A DNA stretch of 20,002 nt from Natronohydrobacter sp. (GCA_007118445.1 SKRP01000015.1:1-20002), one strand, 5' to 3'; positions 6,565 through 15,309 are shown, counted from the first letter of the stretch. A program made the numbers and translations. The notes: generated by a model not told the origin, from the sequence alone.

Positions 6565-7857
6565 ATGTCACAAAACCCGCTTTCCCGTCGTTCTTTCCTG
6601 CGTGCCACCACAGGTGCCGCAGCCACGCTTGCTGCTGCCAAAGCTCTGATCCCCGGTGGTGCTTATGCCACGCCCTCGGTCCCCGAACAGCGCGGCGCGA
6701 CCTTGGGCTTTATCGCGCTGACGGATGCTTCGCCGCTGATTGTGGCGCAGGTCAAAGGCTTTTACGAGAAATACGGCCTTGATCAGATGCGGATCGAGAA
6801 ACAGGCCAGCTGGGGTTCGACACGCGACAACATGGCGCTCGGCGCGGCCCGTGGCGGTATTGATGGTGGCCATATCCTGCGACCGAAAGTGTTTCAGTAT
6901 TCTCTGGGCACTGTGATGCAGAACAATCAGCCCACGCCGATGTATAACCTGCTTGGCCTGAACGAGGACGGCCAGGGCCTGTCCGTCGCGCAGGAATATG
7001 CGCAAACGGGCGCGGGGCTTGATGCTGGCCCGCTGGCAGAAGCGTTTGCCGCCAAACGTGCGCGGGGTGAGGAAGTGACTGCGGCCATGACCTTCCCCGG
7101 TGGCACGCATGATCTTTGGATCCGCTATTGGCTGGCCGCAGGCGGCATCAACCCGAACACTGAGGCCAATGTCGTCGTCGTCCCGCCGGCGCAGATGGTG
7201 GCCAATATGCGCGTGGGCAATATGGATTGCTTCTGCGTGGGCGAGCCGTGGAATGAGCAGCTGGTCAACCAGGAAATCGGGTTCACTGCCGCGACCACGG
7301 GCGAGTTGTGGACCCACCACCCCGAGAAGGTTCTCGGCATGCGCGCCGATTGGGTCGATGCGAACCCGATTGCCACCAAGGCGATCCTGATGGCCGTGAT
7401 GGAAGCGCAGATGTGGTGCGAGGATATGGCCAACAAGGAAGAACTCGCGACCATCGTGCAGCGGCGCCAGTGGTTCAATGTGCCACCCGCCGATATTCTG
7501 GGCCGCCTGGAGGGCACGATCAATTACGGCAATGGCCGGGTCGAGACGGAGACGGGTCTGCAGATGAAATTCTGGCGTGATGGCGGCGCGAGCTCATTCC
7601 CGTGGAAGAGCCTCGACAAGTGGTTCATGACCGAGAATATCCGCTGGGGATATCAGCCCGCTGATCTCGATATCAATTCAGTGGTGGAAAATACCAACCG
7701 CTCGGATCTGTGGCTTGAAGCCGCCAAGGAACTGGGCGTCGATGTCGCGGGCTTCGGACCATCGCGCGGGGCCGAGACTTTCTTCGACGGCAAGGTGTTC
7801 GATCCTGAAAACCCGTCAGCCTATCTCGACAGTCTTGCCATCAAGGCCATGGTGTAA
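6565..7857 (+). CDS. nrtA: Nitrate/nitrite ABC transporter substrate-binding protein NrtA (Tat-exported)
   Basis: A 430-residue periplasmic binding protein of the NrtA/CmpA family. The N-terminus is a Tat signal: SRRSFLRA (7-14), a hydrophobic Ala-rich stretch, and an AYA cleavage motif at 33-35. The mature part shows LGFIALTDASPLIVA, KQASWGSTRDNM, DGGHILRP, MYNLLGLN, MDCFCVGEPWNEQ (Cys224), the HHPEKVLGMRADWV segment, the DGGASSFPWKSL segment and a C-terminal FFDGKVFDPENP. It captures nitrate or nitrite for import by the permease and ATPase encoded next. A structured leader that probably responds to NasT precedes it, and the ribosome site is weak (GGA). It is the secreted counterpart of NasS; both share the CVGEPW motif, pointing to a duplication in which one copy became the sensor. 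Confidence 0.94.
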   Translation: MSQNPLSRRSFLRATTGAAATLAAAKALIPGGAYATPSVPEQRGATLGFIALTDASPLIVAQVKGFYEKYGLDQMRIEKQASWGSTRDNMALGAARGGIDGGHILRPKVFQYSLGTVMQNNQPTPMYNLLGLNEDGQGLSVAQEYAQTGAGLDAGPLAEAFAAKRARGEEVTAAMTFPGGTHDLWIRYWLAAGGINPNTEANVVVVPPAQMVANMRVGNMDCFCVGEPWNEQLVNQEIGFTAATTGELWTHHPEKVLGMRADWVDANPIATKAILMAVMEAQMWCEDMANKEELATIVQRRQWFNVPPADILGRLEGTINYGNGRVETETGLQMKFWRDGGASSFPWKSLDKWFMTENIRWGYQPADLDINSVVENTNRSDLWLEAAKELGVDVAGFGPSRGAETFFDGKVFDPENPSAYLDSLAIKAMV

Positions 7858-7870
7858 AAGGGGAAAGAAC

Positions 7871-8758
7871 ATGTCAGCAGTTGCACAACTCAAGCCCAAA
7901 GCCGCCATCGCCAAACCCGCTGCCGAGGTCACGTCCTTGCCCGCCACGCCCCGGAAGGGGCTGACAATGCCAGGCTGGGTCAAGACACTCTCGGCCAACA
8001 CCCTGCCGCCACTGGTGGTCCTGCTTGCGATCCTTGCAATGTGGCAGATCGCCTTCTCTTCCCCTGGTGCCAACCTGCCCACCCCGACGGCTGTCTGGGC
8101 CGAATCCTCGGATCTGATCCTCGAGCCCTTCTATGTCTATGGCTCGCAGGATATCGGGCTCGGCTGGCGGGTTCTGACCTCGCTCGAAAGGGTGGCCTAT
8201 GGCTTCGGTTTCGCCGCGATCATCGGCATTATTGTGGGCGCGGTCATCGGCCAGTCGGTCTGGATGATGCGCGGCCTTGACCCGATCTTTCAGGTGCTGC
8301 GCACGGTCCCGCCGCTGGCGTGGCTGCCGATCAGCCTGGCCGCGTTCATGGACAGCCGCCCCTCGGCGATCTTCGTGATCTTCATCACCGCGATCTGGCC
8401 CATCATCATCAACACGGCCTCGGGCGTGCGCAACATCCCGCAGGACTACCGCAATGTGGCGCAGGTGCTGCGGCTCAACCAGATCGAGTTCTTCTTCAAG
8501 ATCATGGTGCCTGCGGCCGCCCCCTATATCTTCTCGGGGCTGCGCATCGGGGTGGGGCTTTCGTGGCTCGCCATTGTCGCCGCCGAGATGCTTACAGGCG
8601 GGGTCGGCATCGGTTTCTTCATCTGGGATGCCTGGAATTCATCGCGGCTTACCGACATCATCGTAGCACTGGTCTATATCGGGATCGTCGGCCTGCTTCT
8701 GGACAAACTTGTCAGCTATATCGGGCGCGTTGTCACCCGTGGCACATCGGAGGGCTGA
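7871..8758 (+). CDS. nrtB: Nitrate/nitrite ABC transporter permease NrtB
   Basis: A 295-residue inner-membrane permease. A 40-residue cytoplasmic lead is followed by about six hydrophobic segments, the first at LPPLVVLLAILAMWQIAF (about 46-63), then VAYGFGFAAIIGIIVGAVIG, a segment near LAWLPISLAAF, IFVIFITAIWPIIINTA, and two more near the C-terminus. The EAA loop that docks the ATPase is visible as YRNVAQVLRLNQIEFFFKI. I start it at the ATG at 7871 (GGGGAAAGAA ribosome site, 13 bases after nrtA), not at an in-frame codon 52 codons upstream inside nrtA. Only one permease gene is present, so it presumably works as a homodimer. It is followed after 3 bases by the ATPase gene. Confidence 0.95.
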   Translation: MSAVAQLKPKAAIAKPAAEVTSLPATPRKGLTMPGWVKTLSANTLPPLVVLLAILAMWQIAFSSPGANLPTPTAVWAESSDLILEPFYVYGSQDIGLGWRVLTSLERVAYGFGFAAIIGIIVGAVIGQSVWMMRGLDPIFQVLRTVPPLAWLPISLAAFMDSRPSAIFVIFITAIWPIIINTASGVRNIPQDYRNVAQVLRLNQIEFFFKIMVPAAAPYIFSGLRIGVGLSWLAIVAAEMLTGGVGIGFFIWDAWNSSRLTDIIVALVYIGIVGLLLDKLVSYIGRVVTRGTSEG

Positions 8759-8761
8759 TCA

Positions 8762-9556
8762 ATGAGCTATCTCAATATCTCTCACGTCGACAAAACCTTT
8801 GCCACAGGCACCAAACGGACCGAAGTGCTGCGCGATATCCGGCTTGATATCGACAAGGGCGAGTTCGTCAGCATCATCGGCCATTCCGGCTGCGGCAAAT
8901 CCACTCTGCTGAACCTGATTGCCGGTCTGACGGATGTCACGAAGGGTGGGATCAAGCTGGATGGCTTTGAAGTCAAGGCCCCCGGTCCCGACCGTGCGGT
9001 TGTGTTCCAGAACCACAGCCTGCTGCCCTGGCTGACCGTCTATGACAATGTGAAACTGGCAGTGGACAAGGTGTTTCGCGCCACCAGGTCCCGGGCGGAG
9101 CGGCATGAGTGGATTCTGCATAACCTTGATCTGGTGCAGATGCGCCATGCGGCAGACAAGCGCCCCGGCGAGATTTCAGGCGGAATGCGCCAGCGCGTCG
9201 GCATTGCGCGGGCGCTGGCGATGGAGCCGAAAGTGCTGTTGCTGGACGAGCCCTTCGGCGCGCTGGATGCGCTCACACGGGCGCATCTGCAGGATGCGGT
9301 GATGGATATCCATGCGCGTCTGGGCAACACGATGATCATGATCACCCATGATGTCGATGAAGCCGTGCTACTGGCCGACCGCATCGTGATGATGACCAAC
9401 GGCCCGGCCGCGACCATTGGCGAGGTCCTGAACGTGCCGCTTGCGCGCCCCCGCGACCGGATCGCGGCGGCAACGGACCCGGCCTATCTGAAAGCGCGGC
9501 AGGCCGTGTTGCGGTTCCTCTACGAGCGGCATCGCTTCGTGGAAGCGGCAGAGTAA
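8762..9556 (+). CDS. nrtD: Nitrate/nitrite ABC transporter ATPase (NrtD/NasD-type)
   Basis: A 264-residue ABC ATPase with Walker A GHSGCGKST (40-48), the Q-loop VFQNHSLLPW (81-90), the signature ISGGMRQR (138-145), Walker B VLLLDEP (158-164), the D-loop GALDA and the switch His in MITHDVDEA. The sequence resembles the NrtC/NrtD/TauB/SsuB group. It lacks the C-terminal substrate-binding-like extension of cyanobacterial NrtC, so it matches NrtD in size. It powers the NrtAB importer. A GC-rich hairpin follows at 9584-9603, and a small gene on the other strand converges on it. Confidence 0.94.
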   Translation: MSYLNISHVDKTFATGTKRTEVLRDIRLDIDKGEFVSIIGHSGCGKSTLLNLIAGLTDVTKGGIKLDGFEVKAPGPDRAVVFQNHSLLPWLTVYDNVKLAVDKVFRATRSRAERHEWILHNLDLVQMRHAADKRPGEISGGMRQRVGIARALAMEPKVLLLDEPFGALDALTRAHLQDAVMDIHARLGNTMIMITHDVDEAVLLADRIVMMTNGPAATIGEVLNVPLARPRDRIAAATDPAYLKARQAVLRFLYERHRFVEAAE

Positions 9557-9583
9557 GAAAAATGCAACAGATCAATGCTTTAA

Positions 9584-9603
9584 GCGCGGGCTGCTGCCCG
9601 CGC
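9584..9603. terminator. GC-rich hairpin between convergent genes
   Basis: GCGCGGG (9584-9590) pairs perfectly with CCCGCGC (9597-9603) around CTGCTG. Reading the minus strand, the stem is followed by TTAAAG, a weak T-tract, so it best serves the minus-strand gene ending at 9615. On the plus strand no T-run follows, so readthrough from nrtD towards nirB remains possible. Confidence 0.55.
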
Positions 9604-9614
9604 AACCAGACCGG

Positions 9615-9881
9615 CTACTCTGCCTCCATTCCTGCCGCGCAGGCCACCTGCCGAAAGGCGCCTTCCACCCGCGCCTCGAACCCCGGCTTGTTCGGCGCAA
9701 AAGGTGTGAGCAAGTCCTTGGTCATGCCCGCCGCCTGTGCCGCGCGGAAGATGCGCTTGCGCCGCAGCAGGAACTGCGACGCAGCCACGGGGTCGCCGAA
9801 ATCCGCGACTTTGACAGCCCATGCGCTGTTTTCGTCGGTCCACTCTGGGATTTCGTCGGGGGGTTCAGCCGTGAGGCCCAT
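9615..9881 (-). CDS. Small protein of unknown function inside the nas cluster
   Basis: An 88-residue protein on the strand opposite to all its nas neighbours. I do not recognise a family with certainty. It begins MGLTAEPPDEIPEWTDENSA; the EIPEWTDE stretch faintly recalls the N-terminus of BrnA-type antitoxins, but the rest does not follow that family and no toxin gene adjoins it. It has no signal peptide or membrane segment; a basic central part (LLRRKRIFRAAQAAGM) could contact nucleic acid. Reasons to think it real: a GGAG ribosome site six bases before the ATG, strongly GC-rich third codon positions like its neighbours, and a hairpin after its stop. It converges with nrtD and diverges from nirB, sharing only 63 bases with the latter. 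Confidence 0.6.
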   Translation of the reverse strand: MGLTAEPPDEIPEWTDENSAWAVKVADFGDPVAASQFLLRRKRIFRAAQAAGMTKDLLTPFAPNKPGFEARVEGAFRQVACAAGMEAE

Positions 9882-9944
9882 GTCTGGCTCCGATCAGGGT
9901 CAGCCCGACATTACCACGCTGCGCCCGCATCAAGGAAGTCGTCC

Positions 9945-12386
9945 ATGAAACAGAAACTCGTCATCATCGGCGCGGGCATGGCCTCGGGCCGGGTAATCGA
10001 ACACATCCTCGCGCAAGACCCCGAGGGCTGGGAGATCACCGCTTTCAACGCCGAGCCGCGCGGAAACTACAACCGCATCATGCTCTCGCCCGTGCTGTCG
10101 GGCGAGAAAAGTTACGCCGAAATCGTCACCCATGACGATGATTTCTACGCGCAGCACAGCATTACCTGCCGTTTCGGTGAGGCTGTGGTGCGGATCGACC
10201 GCGAAAACAAGGTCGTGCATTCCAACACGGGCAGCGCGGCTTATGACAAGCTGCTCATCGCCACTGGCTCTGCGCCTTTCATCATCCCGGTGCAGGGCCG
10301 CGATCTGCCCGGCGTCATCACCTATCGCGACATGGATGACACGCAGGCGATGATTGATGCATCAAGCCAGCCCAATGGCAAGGCCGTGGTCATCGGGGGC
10401 GGGTTGTTAGGCTTGGAGGCCGCCGCTGGTCTGGCGCTGCGCGGCATGGACGTGACCGTCATTCACCTGATGGGCCATCTGATGGAGCGTCAGCTGGACC
10501 CGGCGGCGGGGTATCTGCTGCAAAAGGATTTGGAAGCGCGGGGCATCAAGGTGCACTGCAAGGGCTCTACCGCTGCCATTCTGGGCCGTGACAAGGTCGA
10601 AGGCGTCCTGCTGGAAGATAACACGGGCTACGAGGCCGATCTGGTCTGCATGGCCGTGGGTATCCGCCCCGAGACGCGTCTTGCCAATGATGCCCATCTG
10701 GAAGTCGCGCGCGGGATCGTGGTCGATGACCAGTTGCGCACATCAGACCCCGATATTCTGGCCGTCGGAGAATGCGTCGAACATGACAGCCAGCTTTTCG
10801 GCCTTGTCGCGCCGCTTTACGATCAGGCCAAGGTCGCCGCTGCCACGCTTCTGGGGCAGGACGCCGCGTTCCGCCCGGTCCAGACCGCGACCAAGCTGAA
10901 AGTCACGGGCGTCGATCTGTTCAGCGCAGGCGATTTCACTGACGCCGAAGACCGCGAGGATATCGTCTTCCGCGACCCTGCGCGCGGGGTCTACAAGCGG
11001 TTGGTCATTGAAAACGACCGCCTGATTGGCGCTGTGATGTATGGCGACACGGCTGACGGCTCGTGGTTCTTCGGGCTGATCAAGGACGGCACCGACATCT
11101 CGGACATGCGCGACACGCTGATCTTTGGCCCGGCCTATCAGGGGGGGACCAGCGCGGACCCTTTGGCAGCCGTTGCAGCCTTGCCGCTTGATGCGGAAAT
11201 CTGTGGCTGTAACGGCATTTGCAAAGGCACCATTGTCGCAGCCATCGAAGGCGGTGCGAGCACGCTCGCTGATATCAAGGCAAAGACCAAGGCCAGCGCA
11301 TCCTGCGGGACCTGCACCGGGCTGGTCGAACAGGTTCTCGCCAGCACTCTGGGCGATGATTTCAAGATGCCTGCGGCCCAGCCCATGTGCGGTTGCACCG
11401 ATCTGACGCATGAGGATGTGCGCCGCCTGATCAAGGCACGCGGCCTGAAATCCATGCCGGCGGTGATGCAGGAGCTGGGCTGGAAGTCCTCTTGCGGCTG
11501 TTCGTCCTGCCGCCCTGCGCTGAATTTCTACCTGCTGGCCGATTGGCCCGAAGACTATCAGGACGACGCGCAGTCGCGTTTCGTCAATGAACGCAACCAT
11601 GCCAATATTCAGAAGGACGGCACTTATTCGGTGGTCCCGCGCATGTGGGGCGGCATGACCAACCCGCGCGAATTGCGCGCGATTGCCGATGCGGCCGAGA
11701 AATACGCGGTCCCCGGTGTCAAAGTGACCGGCGGTCAGCGCATCGATCTGCTGGGCGTCAGGAAAGAGCACCTGCCGCATATCTGGGCCGATCTCAATCA
11801 GGCCGGGCTGGTCTCTGGCCATGCTTATGCCAAGGGGCTGCGGACAGTCAAAACCTGCGTCGGCACGGATTTCTGCCGCTTCGGGACGCAGGACAGCACA
11901 GGACTGGGCATCAAGCTGGAACAGCGCCTTTGGGGGGCGTGGACTCCGCATAAGGTCAAGCTGGCCGTATCGGGATGCCCACGGAACTGCGCCGAGGCGA
12001 CCTGCAAGGATGTGGGCATCGTCTGTGTGGATTCCGGCTATGAGATCGGCGTCGGCGGGGCTGCGGGGATGGACCTGAAAGAGGTCGAGCGCCTGGCCAA
12101 GGTCGCCACGGAAGCGGAGGCCATCGACCTGACGGTGGCCTTTGTCCAACTTTACCGCGAGAACGCCAGATATCTGGACCGGCCCTATAAGTGGCTGGCC
12201 AAGGTGGGGCTTGATTGGGTGCAGGCGCAGGTGGTCGAAGATCTCGCTAACCGCGCAGCGCTTATCGCGCGGTTCGACCTGTCGCAGAGCATCTATCAGC
12301 GTGACCCTTGGGCGGATCGTGCAACCCCGAAGGCGCAGGCGGATTTCGCGCCCCTCGCTGATCTGACGCAGGAGGCCGCAGAATGA
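9945..12386 (+). CDS. nirB: Assimilatory nitrite reductase large subunit NirB (NasB)
   Basis: An 813-residue siroheme nitrite reductase that makes ammonium in the cytoplasm. Domain order: FAD-binding (KLVIIGAGMASGRV at the start), NAD(P)H-binding (VVIGGGLLGLEAAAGL, about 146-161), two BFD-like [2Fe-2S] domains (Cys420, 422, 454, 457 and Cys482, 484, 517, with Cys519 and 522 nearby), then the sulfite/nitrite reductase domains with the [4Fe-4S]-siroheme ligands Cys638 and Cys644 (CVGTDFC) and Cys678 and Cys682 (CPRNC). This architecture is standard for NADH-dependent NirB. An AAGGA ribosome site precedes the ATG. Its stop overlaps the nirD start as ATGA. Whether it has its own promoter in the 63 bases upstream or depends on readthrough from nrtD is not clear from the sequence. 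Confidence 0.96.
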   Translation: MKQKLVIIGAGMASGRVIEHILAQDPEGWEITAFNAEPRGNYNRIMLSPVLSGEKSYAEIVTHDDDFYAQHSITCRFGEAVVRIDRENKVVHSNTGSAAYDKLLIATGSAPFIIPVQGRDLPGVITYRDMDDTQAMIDASSQPNGKAVVIGGGLLGLEAAAGLALRGMDVTVIHLMGHLMERQLDPAAGYLLQKDLEARGIKVHCKGSTAAILGRDKVEGVLLEDNTGYEADLVCMAVGIRPETRLANDAHLEVARGIVVDDQLRTSDPDILAVGECVEHDSQLFGLVAPLYDQAKVAAATLLGQDAAFRPVQTATKLKVTGVDLFSAGDFTDAEDREDIVFRDPARGVYKRLVIENDRLIGAVMYGDTADGSWFFGLIKDGTDISDMRDTLIFGPAYQGGTSADPLAAVAALPLDAEICGCNGICKGTIVAAIEGGASTLADIKAKTKASASCGTCTGLVEQVLASTLGDDFKMPAAQPMCGCTDLTHEDVRRLIKARGLKSMPAVMQELGWKSSCGCSSCRPALNFYLLADWPEDYQDDAQSRFVNERNHANIQKDGTYSVVPRMWGGMTNPRELRAIADAAEKYAVPGVKVTGGQRIDLLGVRKEHLPHIWADLNQAGLVSGHAYAKGLRTVKTCVGTDFCRFGTQDSTGLGIKLEQRLWGAWTPHKVKLAVSGCPRNCAEATCKDVGIVCVDSGYEIGVGGAAGMDLKEVERLAKVATEAEAIDLTVAFVQLYRENARYLDRPYKWLAKVGLDWVQAQVVEDLANRAALIARFDLSQSIYQRDPWADRATPKAQADFAPLADLTQEAAE

Positions 12387-12715
12387 GCTGGATAGATATT
12401 GGTGCACTCGACGATATCCCCCAGCGCGGCGCGCGGGTGGTGAAAACCCTGCATGGCTGCGTCGCTGTGTTCCGCACCCATGATGATCAGGTCTTTGCCA
12501 TCGACGACCGCTGCCCGCATAAAGGCGGGCCGCTCTCGGAAGGGATCGTGCATGGCCATTCGGTGACCTGCCCGCTGCATGGGATGGTGATCGGGCTGAC
12601 CGATGGTCTGGCGAAAGGCGCGGATGAGGGCGCAGTGGCGACCTACCCGGCGCGGGTCGAAAAAGGGCGCATCCTGCTGGATGCAGCACGCCTGATCCGG
12701 GGGCGGGCAGCATGA
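12383..12715 (+). CDS. nirD: Nitrite reductase small subunit NirD (Rieske; NasG-like)
   Basis: A 110-residue single-domain Rieske protein. The cluster-binding boxes are CPHKGG (Cys44, His46) and CPLHG (Cys63, His66), 16 residues apart, so unlike some enterobacterial NirD proteins all four [2Fe-2S] ligands are kept. It probably passes electrons for nitrite reduction and, by analogy with the Paracoccus NasG ferredoxin, may also serve the nitrate reductase encoded next. Both ends overlap neighbours by four bases (nirB and nasA), which indicates tight translational coupling. Confidence 0.93.
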   Translation: MSWIDIGALDDIPQRGARVVKTLHGCVAVFRTHDDQVFAIDDRCPHKGGPLSEGIVHGHSVTCPLHGMVIGLTDGLAKGADEGAVATYPARVEKGRILLDAARLIRGRAA

Positions 12716-15309
12716 GCATCCGCACCACCTGCCCCTATTGCGGTGTCGGCTGCGGTGTGATCGCCACGCCCGACGGGGCGGGTGGCGCCGACATCAAGGG
12801 TGATCCGGATCATCCGGCGAATTTCGGGCGGCTGTGTTCCAAAGGCGCGGCGCTGGGGCAGACCTTGGGGCTGGGCGACCGGGTTCTGACGCCGCTGGTA
12901 AACGGACGCGCAACGAATTGGGACCGCGCGCTCGACATGGTGGCGGATCGCTTCACCGATGCGCTGGCCCAGCACGGGCCGGACGCGGTCGCCTTCTACC
13001 TGTCCGGCCAGATGCTGACCGAGGATTATTACGTCGCCAACAAGCTGATCAAAGGCTTCATGGGCAGCGCCAATGTGGACACCAATTCGCGGCTGTGCAT
13101 GGCGTCATCCGTTGCAGGCCACAAGCGGGCGTTTGGCTCCGACACAGTGCCCGGCACATATGAGGACCTCGAAGAAGCTGATCTGGTGGTGCTGGTAGGC
13201 TCGAACCTCGCATGGTGTCATCCGGTGCTCTATCAGCGCCTGATCGCCGCCAAGGCGGCGCGCGGGACGAAAGTGGTGGTCGTGGACCCGCGCCGAACGG
13301 CGACTTGCGATGCAGCGGACCTGCATCTGGCGCTGGCACCGGGATCGGACGCTGCGCTGTTCAATGCGCTGCTGGTCGCGCTTGCAGATCGCGGGGCCTT
13401 GAGTCACGACTATATCGCCAAGCATGTGATGGGTTTTGATGCGGCCTTGGCCGAGGCGCGCAGCTCCAACCCCACGCTGACCGGGCTTGCCACGCAAGAC
13501 CTCGCCACTTTCCTTGACTGGTTCACCACCACCGAGCGCGTGGTCACAGTCTATTCCCAAGGCATAAACCAGTCCGAGAGCGGCACCGACAAGGTGAACG
13601 CGATCCTGAATTGCCACCTTGCCACGGGCCGCATCGGTCGCCCCGGCATGGGGCCGCTCTCGGTCACCGGCCAGCCCAACGCAATGGGCGGACGCGAAGT
13701 CGGGGGCCTGGCCAATATGCTCGCCTGCCACCTGGAACTCGACAATCCGACCCACCGCGCGGCAGTGCAGCGCTTCTGGGGCAGCCCGCGTATGCCAAAT
13801 GCGCCGGGACTGAAAGCGGTTGAGATGTTCGACGCTGTGGCGCGCGGCCAGATCAAGGCGCTCTGGATCATCCATACCAATCCGGCTGTGTCCATGCCCG
13901 ACGCCGATGCTGTCGCACGCGCGATCAAGGGCTGCGAATTCGTGGTGGTCAGCGACATCACGCAGACCGACACGACGTGGCTCGCTGATGTCGTCCTGCC
14001 CGCGACAGCCTGGGCCGAGAAATCCGGCACTGTCACCAATTCCGACCGCACCATAAGTCGCCAGCGCGCGTTCTTGCCCGCGCCGGGGCAGGCGCGTGAT
14101 GACTGGCGGATACTGGCAGATGTCGCGCGTCGCATGGGGTGGCGCGCGGCTTTCGACTGGTCCGACCCATCCGGAGTCTTTGCCGAATATGCTGCACTAT
14201 CCGGCATCGCGGGCGATCTGGGGCGGGATTTCGATATCTCGGGCCTGATCGGGGCGGATTACGCGGCATTGTCCCCCACCCGCTGGCCCGTGACAGCGCG
14301 CCGGCACGGCGGGCGTTTCTTCGCCGAGGGCGGTTTCTATACGCCTGACCGCCGGGCCTGCATGCTGCCTGTGACGCCGCGTCTGCCGGTTGCGAAAACC
14401 GCAGCCAATGGCCAGTTCCGTCTGAATACCGGCCGCATCCGCGACCAGTGGCATACGATGACCCGCACTGGCCTTGCCCCGAGCCTGAACCAGCATATCG
14501 CCGAGCCATTCCTTGAAATTCACCCCGATGACGCTGCGGCCCTCGGTCTCGCCCCGGCTGTTCTGGCGCGCGTGACCAGCCCACAGGGCACCGCGATCCT
14601 GCGCGTATTGGTCACGGATCGCGTGCAGCGCGGCCAGGTTTTTGCCCCGATGCACTGGACCGGCAAGACAGCCCCGACAGGCCGGATCGATGCGCTTGTC
14701 GCCCCGGTCACGGACCCTCTGTCAGGCCAGCCCGAAAGCAAGGCGAGCGTCGTCACCATCGCAGCATTCGCACCGGCGTGGTATGGGTTCGCAGTATCCG
14801 GCGCGCCGATGGTGCCTAAAGCTGACTACTGGGCGCGCGCACGCCATGAAGGGGGATGGCGTTGCGAGCTTGCCGGGCTGGACATGCCTGCAAGCTGGGA
14901 AGCCTATGCCCGCGCGCTCTTCGATCTGCCCGAGGCTACCTGCCTGAGCGTCGAGGACCGCATTCGCGGGACATACCGGCTTGCGCTGATGGAGGGCGCG
15001 CGCGCTCTGGCTGCGCTTTTCATTGCCCCGGACCCGGTGACTCTCGCGCGGGGCCATGTGGCAGCACAGATGGGCGCGGATGGGGCAGCGCTGCTGGCAG
15101 GCCGTCCGGCGCAAGGGATGCTGGACCCCGGCCCCACGATCTGCGCCTGCCTGAATGTCGGGCGCAACACGATCCTGCATGCGATTGCGACAGGCGGGCT
15201 GCGCACGGTCGATCAGATCGGGGCAGCGCTGCAGGCGGGCACCAGTTGCGGCTCTTGCAGGCCGGAACTGGCCACGCTTCTGAGCACCCGGCTGGAGGCC
15301 GCGGAATGA
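12712..15309 (+). CDS. nasA: Assimilatory nitrate reductase catalytic subunit (NasA/NasC type)
   Basis: An 865-residue molybdoenzyme of the DMSO-reductase family that reduces nitrate to nitrite in the cytoplasm. The N-terminus carries the [4Fe-4S] motif (Cys7, 10, 14 and 42; CPYCGVGC then GRLCSKG). A Cys129 in NSRLCMASS is the probable molybdenum ligand. Mo-bisMGD contacts follow (GSNLAWCHP, DPRRTAT, GINQSESGTDK, TGQPNAMGGREVGG, VLPATAWAEKSGT). At the C-terminus is an extra BFD-like [2Fe-2S] domain (Cys811, 813, 846, 849; CAC then CGSC), as in Klebsiella NasA. There is no Tat signal, so it is cytoplasmic, and no separate flavoprotein partner gene is nearby. Electrons probably arrive through NirB/NirD. 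It overlaps both flanking genes by four bases. Confidence 0.95.
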   Translation: MSIRTTCPYCGVGCGVIATPDGAGGADIKGDPDHPANFGRLCSKGAALGQTLGLGDRVLTPLVNGRATNWDRALDMVADRFTDALAQHGPDAVAFYLSGQMLTEDYYVANKLIKGFMGSANVDTNSRLCMASSVAGHKRAFGSDTVPGTYEDLEEADLVVLVGSNLAWCHPVLYQRLIAAKAARGTKVVVVDPRRTATCDAADLHLALAPGSDAALFNALLVALADRGALSHDYIAKHVMGFDAALAEARSSNPTLTGLATQDLATFLDWFTTTERVVTVYSQGINQSESGTDKVNAILNCHLATGRIGRPGMGPLSVTGQPNAMGGREVGGLANMLACHLELDNPTHRAAVQRFWGSPRMPNAPGLKAVEMFDAVARGQIKALWIIHTNPAVSMPDADAVARAIKGCEFVVVSDITQTDTTWLADVVLPATAWAEKSGTVTNSDRTISRQRAFLPAPGQARDDWRILADVARRMGWRAAFDWSDPSGVFAEYAALSGIAGDLGRDFDISGLIGADYAALSPTRWPVTARRHGGRFFAEGGFYTPDRRACMLPVTPRLPVAKTAANGQFRLNTGRIRDQWHTMTRTGLAPSLNQHIAEPFLEIHPDDAAALGLAPAVLARVTSPQGTAILRVLVTDRVQRGQVFAPMHWTGKTAPTGRIDALVAPVTDPLSGQPESKASVVTIAAFAPAWYGFAVSGAPMVPKADYWARARHEGGWRCELAGLDMPASWEAYARALFDLPEATCLSVEDRIRGTYRLALMEGARALAALFIAPDPVTLARGHVAAQMGADGAALLAGRPAQGMLDPGPTICACLNVGRNTILHAIATGGLRTVDQIGAALQAGTSCGSCRPELATLLSTRLEAAE

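Noticed and set aside
9615..9881. Calling the 88-residue gene a BrnA antitoxin
   Set aside because: Only a short EIPEWTDE stretch is reminiscent; the rest does not fit and no BrnT-like toxin gene is adjacent.
10743..12728. 661-residue open frame on the minus strand
   Set aside because: It is antisense to nirB/nirD, whose motifs are unmistakable. Long antisense frames are common in high-GC coding DNA and this one resembles no protein I know.
14856..15305. 150-codon upstream extension of the TrpD2-like frame
   Set aside because: It is out-of-frame shadow of nasA; the ATGA overlap at 15306 gives the proper start.
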